Assembly: GCF_013377885.1 (NCBI RefSeq)
Contig: NZ_JABKAU010000012.1
Location: 54,395 to 118,394, forward strand
DNA: 64,000 nucleotides
Direction of reading: 5' to 3'
Source: Hymenobacter lapidiphilus
GTDB lineage: Bacteria > Bacteroidota > Bacteroidia > Cytophagales > Hymenobacteraceae
Positions 16,190 to 24,778 of the stretch are shown here, piece after piece; positions within the stretch are counted from its first letter, which is position 1; the number at the start of each line of letters is the position of its first letter. Under the pieces are notes generated by a model that was not told the origin of the DNA, made no database searches, and was given only the letters and a program-made list of their open reading frames with translations. Made by a program: the position numbers and the translations under genes.

Positions 16190-16948
16190 ATGAAGCGCGA
16201 CGCTAAGAACCTGCTGATTGCCACCGTATGCCTGCTGCTGCTGCTGGGGCTGGGGGCATTTGCGGCCGTGCGGCAGGCCAACCGCAAGGTTGGGGGCGTT
16301 ATTGTATCGGTCAGCAACGAGTTCAATAACTTTTTCATCGGCCAGCGCGAAGTAACCGGCCTGCTGACCCGCCAGGGACGCGATCGGCTAGAGGGCTCTG
16401 CGCCCTCCGACATCGACCTGAAAGCTCTCGAAGCGCGCCTCAAGGCCCACAGCTTCGTGAAGGAGGCCCAGGTGTACCGCGACCTGGCCGGCAACCTGCA
16501 CGCCGACGTGCGCCAGAGCCGCCCCATTGCCCGCCTCGTACACGCCGACTCGCGCCAGGACAGCTACCTCGATGCCGATGGGCGTAAGCTGCCGCTTTCT
16601 TCGCTGTTCACGGCCCGGGTCGTGCCCATCTCACGAACTGGCGGCGTGCCGCTGGCCGCCTCCTTCTTTCAGGACAGCAGCGGCATACGCTACCTCGAAT
16701 TCCTGCGTTACATCGACGAAAAACCGTTCTGGCGCGCACAGGTCGCCGAAATATTCGTGGCACCTAATGGAAAGATTTCATTTACCCAACAGGTGGGTGA
16801 TCAGCGGGTCGAATTTGGCTTTCCTGATAATATTTCGGAAAAATTCGCGAAACTGATGGTATTTTACCGTCAAATTCCGCCGGTGCTTGGCTGGGACACG
16901 TACCACCGCGTCAACGTCGAATTCAAGGATCAGATCATCTGTGAATAA
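16190..16948 (+). CDS. ftsQ: Cell division protein FtsQ
   Basis: 252 residues from the ATG at 16190 (MKRDAKNLLIATVCLLLLLG), with basic residues just before one transmembrane helix (about residues 7-25). A periplasmic POTRA-like region follows (about residues 30-110, ending VYRDLAGNLHADVRQSRPIARL) and then a beta domain containing YLDADGRKLPLSS. FtsQ bridges early and late division proteins and binds FtsL/FtsB. Sequence conservation is low, as usual in Bacteroidota, so the call relies on topology, the DVRQRxPIAR-like motif and position between murC and ftsA. An upstream in-frame ATG at 16109 would add 27 residues of low-complexity spacer. Confidence 0.85.
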   Translation: MKRDAKNLLIATVCLLLLLGLGAFAAVRQANRKVGGVIVSVSNEFNNFFIGQREVTGLLTRQGRDRLEGSAPSDIDLKALEARLKAHSFVKEAQVYRDLAGNLHADVRQSRPIARLVHADSRQDSYLDADGRKLPLSSLFTARVVPISRTGGVPLAASFFQDSSGIRYLEFLRYIDEKPFWRAQVAEIFVAPNGKISFTQQVGDQRVEFGFPDNISEKFAKLMVFYRQIPPVLGWDTYHRVNVEFKDQIICE

Positions 16949-17032
16949 AATTATCCGTCTAAAACGCTACCTTAAAGCGGATTAAACGCCCTTTTACTGC
17001 CTGCACCTGCCAACCCCTCGCCCATCCTTCCC

Positions 17033-18415
17033 ATGCAACACGATAAAATTGTAGTCGGCCTCGACATCGGTACCACCAAAATATGTGCTTTGGTTGGCCG
17101 CAAAAATGAATTCGGTAAGCTCGAAATTCTTGGTTTGGGCAAGGCCGTGTCGGAAGGCGTGGTACGGGGAATTGTGTCGAATATCGACAAGACGGTGGAC
17201 GCCATTAAGAAGGCCATCAAGCAGGCAGAGGAGCAGTCGGGCATCAACATTGGCGTGGTGAACGTGGGCATTGCGGGCCAGCACATCAAGAGCCTGCAGC
17301 ACAACGGCAGCATCACCCGCGCCTCGGCCGAAACCGAAATAACCCAGGCCGACGTGGAGCGCCTCACCAGCGACATGTATCGCCTGGTGACGCCGCCCGG
17401 CTCGCAGATCATCCACGTAATGCCCCAGGACTATAAGGTGGATTACGAGGAGGGCATTCTGGACCCGGTGGGCATGTCGGGTGTGCGGCTGGAGGGCAAT
17501 TTCCACATCATCACGGCGCAAAGCACGGCCATCAACAACGTGTACAAGTGCGTTACGAAGGCCGGGCTGGAAATTGATAACCTGATCCTCGAGCCGCTGG
17601 CATCGAGCATGTCGGTGCTGAGCGACGAGGAGAAGGAGGCCGGTGTGGCGCTGGTTGACATTGGCGGCGGCACGACCGATCTGGCCATTTTCAAGGATGG
17701 TATCATCCGTCATGCGGCCGTATTGCCATTCGGCGGCAACATCATCACCACCGACATCAAGCAGGGCTGCCAGGTGATGCAGAACCAAGCCGAGCAGCTC
17801 AAGGTGAAATTTGGCAAGGCTATTGCCGAAGAAGCCTCGGAGTACGAAATCGTGAGCATCCCTGGCCTGCGCGACCGGGCACCCAAGGAAATCAGCCTGA
17901 AAAACCTGGCCTACATTATTGAGGCCCGGATGGAGGAAATTGTGGAGCTGGTGTACGCCGAAATCCAGCGCTTGGGCTTCCAAGACAAGCTGGCGGCCGG
18001 CATCGTGATGACCGGCGGCGGCTCGCAGCTCCAGAACCTGGTGCAGCTGGCCGAGTACGTAACCGGCCTCGACACGCGCATTGGCTACCCCAATGAGCAC
18101 TTGGGTAAAAGCAAGATTGAAGCGGTAAAGTCGCCCATGTACGCCACCACGGTGGGCCTGGTGCTGGCTGGCTACCGCTCGCTCGACGACCGCCTGGCCC
18201 AGCGCGGCTACGAGGAGCCCGAGCAGGAGCAGAATTACTACGTGCCCACGCCCGAAGTGCGCCCGGCTACTACTGCTCCGCAGACTCCAGCAGCTCCGGC
18301 CACTCCGGCGGCCGAAAAGGCTACCAAAAAGCCGGGCGCCGGTGATTTCTTTCAACGAATTCTTAATCGCACAAAAGACCTGCTGATTAATGATTTCGAT
18401 GACAAACAGTATTAA
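17033..18415 (+). CDS. ftsA: Cell division protein FtsA
   Basis: 460 residues of the actin/Hsp70 ATPase fold. VGLDIGTTKICALVGR is the phosphate-1 loop, ALVDIGGGTTDLAIF phosphate-2, and GIVMTGGGSQLQNL the adenosine loop. An Ala/Pro/Thr-rich linker (about residues 415-437) leads to a C-terminal amphipathic helix (GDFFQRILNRTKDLL) that tethers FtsZ filaments to the membrane. It is encoded 84 bp after ftsQ and 105 bp before ftsZ. No clear palindrome is visible in the ftsQ-ftsA gap. Confidence 0.96.
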   Translation: MQHDKIVVGLDIGTTKICALVGRKNEFGKLEILGLGKAVSEGVVRGIVSNIDKTVDAIKKAIKQAEEQSGINIGVVNVGIAGQHIKSLQHNGSITRASAETEITQADVERLTSDMYRLVTPPGSQIIHVMPQDYKVDYEEGILDPVGMSGVRLEGNFHIITAQSTAINNVYKCVTKAGLEIDNLILEPLASSMSVLSDEEKEAGVALVDIGGGTTDLAIFKDGIIRHAAVLPFGGNIITTDIKQGCQVMQNQAEQLKVKFGKAIAEEASEYEIVSIPGLRDRAPKEISLKNLAYIIEARMEEIVELVYAEIQRLGFQDKLAAGIVMTGGGSQLQNLVQLAEYVTGLDTRIGYPNEHLGKSKIEAVKSPMYATTVGLVLAGYRSLDDRLAQRGYEEPEQEQNYYVPTPEVRPATTAPQTPAAPATPAAEKATKKPGAGDFFQRILNRTKDLLINDFDDKQY

Positions 18416-18435
18416 TGTCAATTGAAAATTAAGAG

Positions 18436-18487
18436 TTAAAAATCAAGAATTGCTGCTCTGCCAAGACCGTCAATTCTTGATTTTTAA
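18436..18487. repeat. AT-rich palindrome at the ftsA-ftsZ junction
   Basis: Perfect 17-bp arms TTAAAAATCAAGAATTG (18436-18452) and its complement (18471-18487) with an 18-nt loop, inside a strongly AT-rich spacer full of AATTAAAA-type words. Similar words appear in the murC insertion near 14978-15010. It could attenuate or stabilise ftsZ mRNA. Confidence 0.85.
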
Positions 18488-18520
18488 TTTTTGACTTTTA
18501 ATTCCTAATTGACCCTACGC

Positions 18521-20005
18521 ATGAATTATACCTTCGACATACAGCCGCAATCGACCTCCATCATCAAAGTGATTGGTGTGGGCGGTGGTGGCTCCAATGC
18601 GGTCAAACACATGTATGCTCAGGGCATAAAAGACGTGGAGTTTGTAATCTGCAATACCGACAAGCAGGCCCTGGCATCGTCGCCCGTACCTAACCGCATG
18701 CAAATTGGCATCGACCTGACCGAAGGGCTAGGGGCGGGGGCAAACCCCGAGAGGGGCAAGCAGGCCGCCATCGAGAGCCGCGAGCAGATTCGCGAGTTGC
18801 TGAGCAACGGTACCCGCATGGTATTCATTACGGCAGGCATGGGCGGTGGCACCGGTACCGGGGCTGCGCCCGTAATTGCCAAGGTGGCTAAGGAGCTGGG
18901 CATTCTCACGGTAGGCATCGTAACGGCCCCGTTCATGTTTGAGGGCCGTAAAAAGCGCCAGCAGGCCGAGCAGGGCATCAAAGAGCTAAGCGAAGACTGC
19001 GACACAGTGTTGGTAATTCTCAACGACAAGATCCGCGAGATGTACGGCAACCTGCCCCTGAGCGCGGCCTTTGCCAAAGCAGATACTGTACTGACGACGG
19101 CTGCCAAGTCGATTGCCGAGATTATCACGGTAACCTCGGACGTGAACGTGGACTTTGAAGACGTGAAAACGGTGATGAAGGACTCGGGCGCAGCCGTAAT
19201 GGGCAGCAGCGTAACGGAAGGCGAGAACCGCGCTGCCCGGGCCGCTGAGGAGGCCTTGGCCTCGCCGCTGCTCAACAACACCGATATTCACGGCGCCCAG
19301 CGTATTCTGCTCAGCATCATGTCGGGCGACCAGGCCGAGCTGGAGATGGACGAGCTGACCGAAATCACGGAGTACATCCAGGACAAGGCCGGCCAGAATG
19401 CCGAGGTTATTTTTGGTCACGGCATCGACCCTTCGCTGGGTCAGAGCATTCGCGTAACCGTAATTGCCACCGGTTTCGCCCGCGACGCCCACAACATTAC
19501 GGCCGTAGTACCCCGCGACGATGCCCGTGCCGACCCTACGACCGGACCAGACCGGCAGGACGAGGAGCCCGCTACGGCCGCGCCGCTTGTGCCTACGTTT
19601 AGCAGCCCCGCGCCCATCGAGCCCCCGGTCGTAATCCGCGACCTTGATACTTCGCCCCCGCAACACAGCACCGCGCCGGTATCGGCCCCATCTATGCCGG
19701 CTCCTGAGCCGCAGTTGCAGCACCAGTACCCGCCGCAGCAGCCTGTGGCTACTATGCAGCAAAGCGTACCCCGTCCTTCCCTGGAAGCCCGTGCCGAGGA
19801 CCGCCGCCAACGCCTGCAGGCCCTGAGCAACGGCCTGACCAATGACGCGCTGAAAGATCAGCTGGAAACCCCGGCCTATCTGCGCCGTCAGGTGAAGCTG
19901 GAAAACGTGGTGCCTTCTTCGGAGCAGAACGTGAGCCGCTTCAACCTCTCCGACGACAACGAGCTGCTGGGCGACAACCGCTTCCTGCACGACAACGTGG
20001 ATTAG
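18521..20005 (+). CDS. ftsZ: Cell division GTPase FtsZ
   Basis: 494 residues from the ATG at 18521 (MNYTFDIQPQSTSIIKVIGVGGGGSNAV). The tubulin signature GGGTGTG lies near residue 109, and the T7 catalytic loop is NVDFEDVKTVM. After the GTPase core (to about residue 330) comes a long Pro/Gln/Ala-rich linker, then a C-terminal segment with PAYLRRQVKLENV, the Bacteroidota-type conserved tail. FtsZ forms the cytokinetic ring and recruits FtsA. It is the last gene of the cluster and is closed by a very strong palindrome. Confidence 0.97.
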   Translation: MNYTFDIQPQSTSIIKVIGVGGGGSNAVKHMYAQGIKDVEFVICNTDKQALASSPVPNRMQIGIDLTEGLGAGANPERGKQAAIESREQIRELLSNGTRMVFITAGMGGGTGTGAAPVIAKVAKELGILTVGIVTAPFMFEGRKKRQQAEQGIKELSEDCDTVLVILNDKIREMYGNLPLSAAFAKADTVLTTAAKSIAEIITVTSDVNVDFEDVKTVMKDSGAAVMGSSVTEGENRAARAAEEALASPLLNNTDIHGAQRILLSIMSGDQAELEMDELTEITEYIQDKAGQNAEVIFGHGIDPSLGQSIRVTVIATGFARDAHNITAVVPRDDARADPTTGPDRQDEEPATAAPLVPTFSSPAPIEPPVVIRDLDTSPPQHSTAPVSAPSMPAPEPQLQHQYPPQQPVATMQQSVPRPSLEARAEDRRQRLQALSNGLTNDALKDQLETPAYLRRQVKLENVVPSSEQNVSRFNLSDDNELLGDNRFLHDNVD

Positions 20006-20020
20006 CTGACAGTTTTACCC

Positions 20021-20092
20021 GCTAACCCATAAAGCAACAGGCCGCCCCGACGAATTCGTCGGGGCGGCCTGTTGCTTTATGGGTTAGCTTTT
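20021..20092 (+). terminator. Terminator after ftsZ, 68-bp perfect palindrome
   Basis: 20021-20054 and 20055-20088 are exact reverse complements with no spacer, centred on an EcoRI-like GAATTC, and followed by TTTT. The core is GGCCGCCCCGACGAATTCG. It is an exceptionally stable bidirectional terminator between ftsZ and the convergent lipoprotein gene, which ends 3 bp away. Confidence 0.9.
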
Positions 20093-20255
20093 ATCGTAAC
20101 GAATCGGGGCTCATAGGCTGGGTCGAGTCGCTCGGAAACTTACCCGGGTGCATCATTTCGCGCTCGGGGGCAAGCTGGCTGCTTTTACCCCGCCGTGGCG
20201 TGAGCGTACAGGAACTCAGGAGAGCGAAACCAGCGAGCAGCAGGATATATTTCAT
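20091..20255 (-). CDS. Small lipoprotein, 54 residues
   Basis: Reading from the ATG at 20255 gives MKYILLLAGFALLSSC, a typical lipoprotein signal peptide with lipobox Leu-Ser-Ser-Cys (Cys at residue 16). A short hydrophilic tail, rich in Arg, Ser, Pro and Met, ends PMSPDSLR. Mature length would be 39 residues. It faces the dcw cluster and ends beside the ftsZ terminator. I do not recognise a family; many Bacteroidota encode such small outer-membrane or inner-membrane lipoproteins. Confidence 0.7.
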   Translation of the reverse strand: MKYILLLAGFALLSSCTLTPRRGKSSQLAPEREMMHPGKFPSDSTQPMSPDSLR

Positions 20256-20386
20256 CGGCAGAAAACAGTTAATCGAAACAGCCCTTACGCAGATAACCGG
20301 CTTTCGGCCATCTGCTGGTCCGCTAACGAAACCGTTTCTGCCATATTGTTCCTGTTACTGGCCGCTGATGCCTACTGCAGGACTGC

Positions 20387-20914
20387 CTAAAACCGGAGCA
20401 AGTGGGGTATTTGTTCGCGGAGCAACATCTCGTAGAAGGGTTCCGTCAGTTCACCGTCATCGTTTAGGTGCTTGTCAATAAAAGGTAGGCGCACGCGCTG
20501 GGGTAGCACGGCCGTTCCCAGGTACATGAGTACATCGGTGAGATGGTTGAGGGCTAATAAGCCGCCCTGCCCACCGCTGCTCAGCCCCACCAGCGCCGCC
20601 TTTTTGTTACTTAACGCCGAAGGGTAGGGGAGGCCATCGATAAAAGCCTTCAGCACACCTGGAAACGAGCAGTTATACTCGGGAACGATAAATACCAGCT
20701 TGTCGGCGGCACTGGCCTGCTCAGCGAGGCGGTTGAAGCCGTCGTGGCTGCCAGCGTTGGCATAGAGGGCCGAAAACGTGAAATCGGCCGGGAGCTCCAG
20801 CAAATCCAGAATGGAGGCCTCCACGTCATGCTCAGCCAACAGGCAGGCGTACAAATCGGCTAAGCGGCGGGCGCGGGAATCGGGGCGGTTGGTGCCAACA
20901 ACAATTGTGAGCAT
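20387..20914 (-). CDS. NAD(P)H-dependent FMN reductase / quinone reductase
   Basis: 175 residues from the ATG at 20914 (MLTIVVGTNRPDSRARRLADL); an earlier in-frame ATG would read through the terminator of sdhB. It is a flavodoxin-fold protein of the FMN_red family. GTNRPDSRA is the FMN phosphate loop, VPEYNCSFPGVLKAFIDGL the second flavin-contacting loop, and GLSSGGQGG the third. It probably reduces quinones, azo compounds or metal oxyanions using NAD(P)H. It is encoded downstream of sdhB on the same strand, but a terminator lies between them. Confidence 0.85.
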   Translation of the reverse strand: MLTIVVGTNRPDSRARRLADLYACLLAEHDVEASILDLLELPADFTFSALYANAGSHDGFNRLAEQASAADKLVFIVPEYNCSFPGVLKAFIDGLPYPSALSNKKAALVGLSSGGQGGLLALNHLTDVLMYLGTAVLPQRVRLPFIDKHLNDDGELTEPFYEMLLREQIPHLLRF

Positions 20915-20957
20915 TCGGGTAGTTGGAAAGGAGACGAAAGGCAATAGTAGGTAACGA

Positions 20958-20989
20958 AAAAGGCGAAACGGAAGCCCGCTTCGCCTTTT
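20958..20989 (-). terminator. Terminator of the sdhCAB operon
   Basis: AAAAGGCGAA (20958-20967) pairs with its complement at 20980-20989 across a 12-nt loop. On the minus strand the stem is followed by T-rich sequence. It starts 32 bp after the sdhB stop codon. Confidence 0.7.
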
Positions 20990-21020
20990 CAGGGAATCCT
21001 GACAGAGTAACCGCTGAACC

Positions 21021-21806
21021 TTATGCCAGGTTATTAGAAGTGGCCTTGGCCAACAGGAATTCCTGGTTGAGAATGGCAATGTTTTCAAGCGAGATACCCA
21101 CCGGGCACTCAGCAGCGCAGGAGCCGATGTTGGTGCAGGCACCAAAACCTTCCTTGTCCATCTGGGCCACCATATTCTCGACGCGGGTTTTGCGCTCGAT
21201 ATGTCCCTGGGGAAGCAAGGCCAGCTGGCTTACCTTGGCCGATACGAACAGCATAGCCGAAGCATTTTTGCAGGCTGCCACGCAAGCGCCGCAACCGATG
21301 CACGTAGCGGCCTCGAAAGCACGGTCAGCAATGTTCTTCGGAATCGGAATCTCGTTGGCATCGGGTGTGCCACCGGTATTGATGCTCACGTAACCACCCG
21401 CCTGAATGATGCGGTCGAAGGCCGAGCGGTCAACGCTTAGGTCTTTGTTGATGGGGAATGCGGCCGCACGCCAAGGCTCGATAGTAATGGTGTCGCCATC
21501 GGAGAACTTGCGCATGTGCAGCTGGCAGGTAGTGGTGCCCTGCTCGGGGCCGTGAGCCCGGCCATTGATGAACAGGTTGCACGAGCCACAGATACCTTCG
21601 CGGCAGTCGTGGTCGAAAGCCACCGGCTCCTGGCCCTGGCGCAACAGGTCCTCGTTGAGCACGTCGAGCATTTCGAGGAACGACATGTCGGGCGAGATGT
21701 CCTTCACCTTGTAATCGACGATGCCACCCTCGCTCACACGATTTTTCTGCCGCCACACCTTCAGGGTGAGGTTCATTGGTTTGGCATTGGGGTTACTTCC
21801 GGCCAT
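21021..21806 (-). CDS. sdhB: Succinate dehydrogenase/fumarate reductase iron-sulfur subunit
   Basis: 261 residues. The N-terminal ferredoxin domain has the [2Fe-2S] motif CREGICGSC with its distal Cys in TTTCQLHM. The C-terminal domain has [13 protein letters not shown] and [15 protein letters not shown] for the [4Fe-4S] and [3Fe-4S] clusters. It carries electrons from the SdhA flavin to the membrane quinone site. It is the last gene of the sdhC-sdhA-sdhB operon and is separated from sdhA by a 105-bp palindromic spacer. Confidence 0.96.
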   Translation of the reverse strand: MAGSNPNAKPMNLTLKVWRQKNRVSEGGIVDYKVKDISPDMSFLEMLDVLNEDLLRQGQEPVAFDHDCREGICGSCNLFINGRAHGPEQGTTTCQLHMRKFSDGDTITIEPWRAAAFPINKDLSVDRSAFDRIIQAGGYVSINTGGTPDANEIPIPKNIADRAFEAATCIGCGACVAACKNASAMLFVSAKVSQLALLPQGHIERKTRVENMVAQMDKEGFGACTNIGSCAAECPVGISLENIAILNQEFLLAKATSNNLA

Positions 21807-21810
21807 GTTT

Positions 21811-21905
21811 TTGGCTATTAGCTGTTAGCTGATAGCTGTTAGCTTGTCGGGCTGAAGGGGCTGTTGGCACGAAGCTAACAGCTAACAGCTAAAGGCTAAC
21901 AGCTG
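21811..21905. repeat. GCTAACAGCT-type palindrome between sdhA and sdhB
   Basis: The left half (about 21811-21845) repeats TTAGCTGTTAGCT, and the right half (about 21871-21905) repeats its complement AGCTAACAGCTAACAGCT, so nearly the whole 105-bp spacer can form a long imperfect hairpin. It may set relative SdhA/SdhB mRNA levels. It belongs to the same family as 13203-13297 and 51223-51254. Confidence 0.8.
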
Positions 21906-21911
21906 AAAAAA

Positions 21912-23846
21912 TTACTTGTAGCTGCGCTGGGTGAGCTTCACGTTCTCGAACGTCAACTCCTCTTTGTTCAGCTTTTCGGGCTGGTTGTCGCCCATGTACT
22001 CCCAAGCGGCAACATAAGCATAGTCGTCGTCGTTGCGCAGTGCCTCGCCTTCGGGGGTCTGGTACTCCTCGCGGAAGTGACCACCGCAGCTTTCGTTGCG
22101 GTCCAGGGCATCGTCTACCATCAACTCGCCTAGCTCCAGGAAGTCGGCCACGCGGCCGGCCTTCTCCAGGGCCTGGTTCATCTCCAATTCAGTGCCGGCC
22201 AGCTTTAGGTCGCTCCAGAACTCCTGGCGCAGCTTGGCAATTTCCTGCTTGGCGAAGCGCAGGCCTTCGGCATTGCGCGACATGCCGCAGTACTCCCACA
22301 TCAGGTGGCCGAGCTTCTTATGGAAGTCGTCGGGAGTGCGGGTGCCATTGATACTCATCAGCTGCTGCATCCGCGACTGTACGGCGGCCGTAGCCTCGGC
22401 AAAAGCGGGGTCTTCGGTAGTTACGGGCTTGGGCGGCGTAGAAGCCAGGTAATCACCAATCGTGTAAGGAATCACGAAATAGCCGTCGGCCAGGCCCTGC
22501 ATGAGGGCCGAAGCGCCGAGACGGTTGGCACCGTGGTCGGAGAAGTTACACTCGCCGGTGGCGTAGAGGCCCTTCACCGTGGTCTGCAGGTTGTAATCAA
22601 CCCAGAGGCCACCCATGGTATAGTGAACCGCCGGGTAGATGCGCATGGGCCGCTCGTAGGGGTTCTCTCCGGTGATTTTGGCGTACATGTCGAACAGGTT
22701 GCCATACTTCTGGCTAACTGCTTCGGCCGAGGTCCGCTGGATAACGTCGGCAAAATCGAGGTACACGGCCAGGCCGGTGCTGCCTACGCCACGACCTTCG
22801 TCGCACATCATCTTGGCGTTGCGCGAAGCCACATCGCGGGGCACCAGGTTACCGAAAGCCGGGTACTTGCGCTCCAGGAAGTAGTCACGGTCGGCCTCCG
22901 CAATGTCGTTCACATTGATTTCGCCCTTGCGCAGGCGCTCAGCCGTTTCTTTGGTAGCTGGTACCCACACGCGGCCGTCATTACGCAACGACTCCGACAT
23001 AAGCGTCAGCTTCGACTGGTAATCGCCCGATACGGGGATACAGGTAGGGTGAATCTGGGTGAAGCAGGGGTTGGCGAAGTACGCACCCTTTTTGTGGGCC
23101 CGCCACGCCGCGGTGGCGTTGCAGTACATGGCGTTGGTGCTCAGGAAGAACACGTTGCCATAGCCGCCGGTGGCCAGCACCACGGCGTGGGCCGCATGCT
23201 GCTCAATCTCACCGGTGAGCAGGTTGCGGGTGATAATACCGCGAGCCTGTCCGTCTACCGTCACCAGGTCCAGCATTTCGGAGCGGGTATACAGCTTCAC
23301 TTTGCCATACGCCACCTGCCGCGACAAAGCCGAGTAAGCACCCAGCAGCAACTGCTGGCCAGTCTGGCCGCGGGCATAGAACGTGCGGCTTACCTGTGCA
23401 CCACCGAACGAGCGGTTGGCCAATAGCCCCCCGTATTCGCGGGCGAAGGGTACACCCTGGGCTACGCACTGGTCGATAATATTGACTGACACCTGGGCCA
23501 GGCGATACACGTTGGCCTCACGGGAACGGTAGTCACCACCTTTCACAGTGTCGTAGAACAGGCGGTACACCGAGTCGCCGTCGTTCTGGTAGTTTTTGGC
23601 GGCATTGATACCACCCTGAGCGGCGATGGAGTGCGCCCGACGAGGGGAGTCGTGAAAAGTGAAAGCCTTTACGTTGTAGCCCAGCTCAGCCAGCGAAGCT
23701 GCCGCCGAAGCGCCGGCCAGACCAGTGCCTACTACGATAATATCGTACTTCCGCTTATTAGACGGGTTAACGAGCTTAACGTTGAACTTATGCTTTTCCC
23801 ACTTCTCGGCTATGGGACCTTCGGGGAGTTTGGAATCCGGAAACAT
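21912..23846 (-). CDS. sdhA: Succinate dehydrogenase/fumarate reductase flavoprotein subunit
   Basis: 644 residues. The FAD-binding Rossmann motif is [35 protein letters not shown] contains the His that covalently binds FAD in this family. Active-site segments include HPTCIPVSG and [14 protein letters not shown]. It oxidises succinate to fumarate (or the reverse) in the cytoplasm, attached to SdhB and the cytochrome b subunit. It starts 18 bp after the sdhC stop. The sequence resembles the epsilon/Bacteroidota-type (B-type) enzymes. Confidence 0.96.
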   Translation of the reverse strand: MFPDSKLPEGPIAEKWEKHKFNVKLVNPSNKRKYDIIVVGTGLAGASAAASLAELGYNVKAFTFHDSPRRAHSIAAQGGINAAKNYQNDGDSVYRLFYDTVKGGDYRSREANVYRLAQVSVNIIDQCVAQGVPFAREYGGLLANRSFGGAQVSRTFYARGQTGQQLLLGAYSALSRQVAYGKVKLYTRSEMLDLVTVDGQARGIITRNLLTGEIEQHAAHAVVLATGGYGNVFFLSTNAMYCNATAAWRAHKKGAYFANPCFTQIHPTCIPVSGDYQSKLTLMSESLRNDGRVWVPATKETAERLRKGEINVNDIAEADRDYFLERKYPAFGNLVPRDVASRNAKMMCDEGRGVGSTGLAVYLDFADVIQRTSAEAVSQKYGNLFDMYAKITGENPYERPMRIYPAVHYTMGGLWVDYNLQTTVKGLYATGECNFSDHGANRLGASALMQGLADGYFVIPYTIGDYLASTPPKPVTTEDPAFAEATAAVQSRMQQLMSINGTRTPDDFHKKLGHLMWEYCGMSRNAEGLRFAKQEIAKLRQEFWSDLKLAGTELEMNQALEKAGRVADFLELGELMVDDALDRNESCGGHFREEYQTPEGEALRNDDDYAYVAAWEYMGDNQPEKLNKEELTFENVKLTQRSYK

Positions 23847-23864
23847 CGGCGGCGAGTTTAGGAC

Positions 23865-24539
23865 TTATTTGAAGAAATAGAAGTAAATCGGCATGGCAGC
23901 AAAAGCGGCACAAACCACAATTGAGAAGCCGTAACCCAGAAACTTAACGGCCGGCGTGTACTTAGGGTGTACCAAACCTAGGGTCTGGAAAGCACTGCTG
24001 AAACCGTGGAGCAAGTGATAAAGCAGGGCGAACTGCGCTGCAACATACAGGGCCACGTAAAGCGGGTTTTGAAAGGAATCGACCACGAGTGCATAGGCAT
24101 TTTCGTTGCCGTTTACGTCCCGCGGTACATCACCAAAGCGCAACGAGCCGAAAAAGTTATAGAGGTGTACGACAAGGAAGAACAGCACGATAGAACCCAG
24201 CAGCGCCATGCTGCGCGAGTGCCAGGAGCTGTTTTGCTCGACGTGGTTCGACACGTAGCCCTGGCTGCCACGGGCTGCCCGGTTCTTAAGGGCCAAGCTT
24301 ATGCCCTCATAGATATGGAAACCGAATCCCAATACCAGCACAATTTCCATTGTGCGAATGATTGGGTTGTGGCCCATGAACTCGGAGTACGCGTTGAAGG
24401 CGACACCATTGTCGTTGTTGAAAAGCTGGAGATTACCGACAAGGTGTACAACCAGAAACGAACAGAGAAACAGGCCGGTAACGGCCATGATGATTTTGCG
24501 GCCAATGCTGCTGGTAAGGGTTTGGGAAATCCAACTCAT
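23865..24539 (-). CDS. sdhC: Succinate dehydrogenase cytochrome b subunit (b558 family)
   Basis: 224 residues, five predicted transmembrane helices. This matches the single-anchor di-haem cytochrome b of B-type complexes, so no sdhD is expected. Candidate haem-ligating histidines are in VVHLVGN, GFHIYEG, VVHLYNF and LLHGFSSAFQ. It anchors SdhAB and passes electrons to or from menaquinone. It is the first gene of the operon, behind a good promoter at 24584-24614. Confidence 0.93.
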   Translation of the reverse strand: MSWISQTLTSSIGRKIIMAVTGLFLCSFLVVHLVGNLQLFNNDNGVAFNAYSEFMGHNPIIRTMEIVLVLGFGFHIYEGISLALKNRAARGSQGYVSNHVEQNSSWHSRSMALLGSIVLFFLVVHLYNFFGSLRFGDVPRDVNGNENAYALVVDSFQNPLYVALYVAAQFALLYHLLHGFSSAFQTLGLVHPKYTPAVKFLGYGFSIVVCAAFAAMPIYFYFFK

Positions 24540-24583
24540 AGAGAGCTACTAAAGTAGGGGGTGGGGAAGTCGATTGTTATGGC

Positions 24584-24614
24584 CAAAGTTAGGTGCCCAG
24601 CTAGTAGGAAACAA
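24584..24614 (-). promoter_or_regulatory. Promoter of sdhCAB
   Basis: On the minus strand, TTG (24614-24612), a 20-bp spacer and TAACTTTG (24591-24584) match the Bacteroidota consensus. The box lies 44 bp before the sdhC ATG. Confidence 0.65.
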
Positions 24615-24778
24615 TCTGAATAGGCGGGGCTGCCTGGCCGGAATCAAACCAAAGCCAACTCCGTTAGTATCTTGCTTCGGTCTAACAACCTCCATCGTCC
24701 GACTTTTGTTAGGTTTCCGCCGGGTTTTTCCGGACCTTACTTCCTGCGGTTTATCTGCCCGCTTAGTTGCCTGATTCT

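Noticed and set aside
16994..18421. Long minus-strand open frame antisense to ftsA
   Set aside because: His/Val/Leu-rich shadow of ftsA with no promoter or family features.
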